Of a stretch of DNA of 64,000 nt, positions 63,635 to 64,000 are shown in pieces. The stretch's first letter is position 1. Each line of letters starts with the position of its first letter. The DNA lies in the NCBI RefSeq assembly GCF_003284975.1, contig NZ_QMEU01000002.1, positions 89,335-153,334 on the forward strand, in the 5' to 3' direction. Origin of the DNA: Mycobacterium colombiense (GTDB lineage Bacteria; Actinomycetota; Actinomycetes; Mycobacteriales; Mycobacteriaceae). The translations under genes were made by a program, and so were the position numbers. The notes below the pieces were generated by a model. It ran no database searches, was not told the DNA's origin, and saw only the letters and a program-made list of their open reading frames with translations.

Positions 63635-64000
63635 TCAGCGGTGCGGCGACTGCACCGCCAGCACCGCGATCGCCCCGGCTTCGTTGATGGCCAGGTGCGC
63701 CAGCATGGGTGCGGCCAGGCTGCCGGAACGATCGGCCAGCCAACCGAACAGCCAGCCCGCGATCCCGGTCACCAGCACGGTGCCGGCCACCGGCTCACCC
63801 GTCGCGCGCGCGTCGGCGATGTGCGACAGACCAAAGGCGCCGGCCTGCAACAATCGCCCAGCGCGTGCGCCGAAAGCGACGGCGCCGGCGGTGGCCAGCG
63901 CGCCGCGAAAGGCGGACTCCTCCGACCACACCGTGCCCACGGGTATCCGCAGCAACAGCCAGTCCGGCGCCGCAGCCGGCGGCTCGCGGCCGGCCATCGA
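63635..64000 (-). CDS. CPBP-family intramembrane metalloprotease, N-terminus outside window
   Basis: The visible part covers the catalytic helices of an Abi/CAAX protease: EESAFRG (Glu-Glu-x3-Arg), GLSHIAD (His) and MLAHLAINE (His/Asn). In M. tuberculosis this position is Rv0804-like from memory. The coding sequence runs off the window end at 64000; the ATG at 63997 is probably internal. Such membrane proteases process prenylated or other membrane proteins. Confidence 0.75.
   Translation of the reverse strand, partial: SMAGREPPAAAPDWLLLRIPVGTVWSEESAFRGALATAGAVAFGARAGRLLQAGAFGLSHIADARATGEPVAGTVLVTGIAGWLFGWLADRSGSLAAPMLAHLAINEAGAIAVLAVQSPHR

Overview
The window is high-GC DNA from a mycobacterium, most likely a non-tuberculous slow grower; the species is not settled. 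Evidence: genes for mycothiol synthase (mshD), DesA1 acyl-ACP desaturase, LmeA, GlnR, KmtR, TIGR00027 methyltransferases, an Mce protein, F420-dependent luciferase-like oxidoreductases, leaderless GTG starts and mycobacterial gene order. From about 32.4 kb to 62.4 kb the order matches, from memory, M. tuberculosis Rv0830 back to Rv0807. The first 32 kb has no counterpart there and looks like an accessory catabolic region.

Left part (1-32.4 kb). After a truncated KstD-like flavoprotein and a methyltransferase come a divergent two-component pair, a degenerate E1-alpha-like protein, MeaB, a thiolase and a phenolic acid decarboxylase. A block then runs enoyl-CoA hydratase, a 6 x 54-bp tandem repeat, two overlapping acyl-CoA dehydrogenases and an acyl-CoA ligase, divergent from ferredoxin, an EthD-like protein and an amidohydrolase. 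Two copies of the palindrome GAGAAT-N3-ATTCTC, one before the thiolase and one between ligase and ferredoxin, suggest one regulon. Next are LLM oxidoreductases, a LysR/NmrA-like pair, a class III CoA-transferase and a split B12-dependent acyl-CoA mutase, then a frameshifted SDR, a VanX-like peptidase and a cold-shock protein. A P450, its ferredoxin, a TetR regulator and a mycofactocin-type SDR share a second operator. An AtoE-like transporter closes the part.

Middle part (32.4-52.3 kb). Four tRNA genes (Phe, Asp, Glu, Lys) lead into a conserved block: methyltransferase, deaminase, KmtR, a small very histidine-rich protein, an MpaB/DUF2236 protein, TetR, desA1, dus, an LCP ligase, phoY2, a full pstSCAB operon, mshD, glnR, lmeA, thiX, and a sulfur operon headed by a polycysteine leader peptide (DUF4395 protein, cysA2, sseC). 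A 32-residue leaderless membrane peptide and a nitrobindin-like protein follow.

Right part (52.3-64 kb). Between the nitrobindin-like gene and pabC lie two same-strand genes bounded by hairpins: a four-helix membrane protein with RCK-like Rossmann, RyR and PGDYG regions, and a TIR protein with one transmembrane helix and a PknH-like outer domain. This pair is the best candidate for an undescribed system: outer signal, TIR NADase, nucleotide product, RyR-gated membrane protein. pabC, ygfZ, a DUF3073 gene, purM, purF, an SCP-like gene, an orphan mce gene and a truncated CPBP protease gene complete the window.
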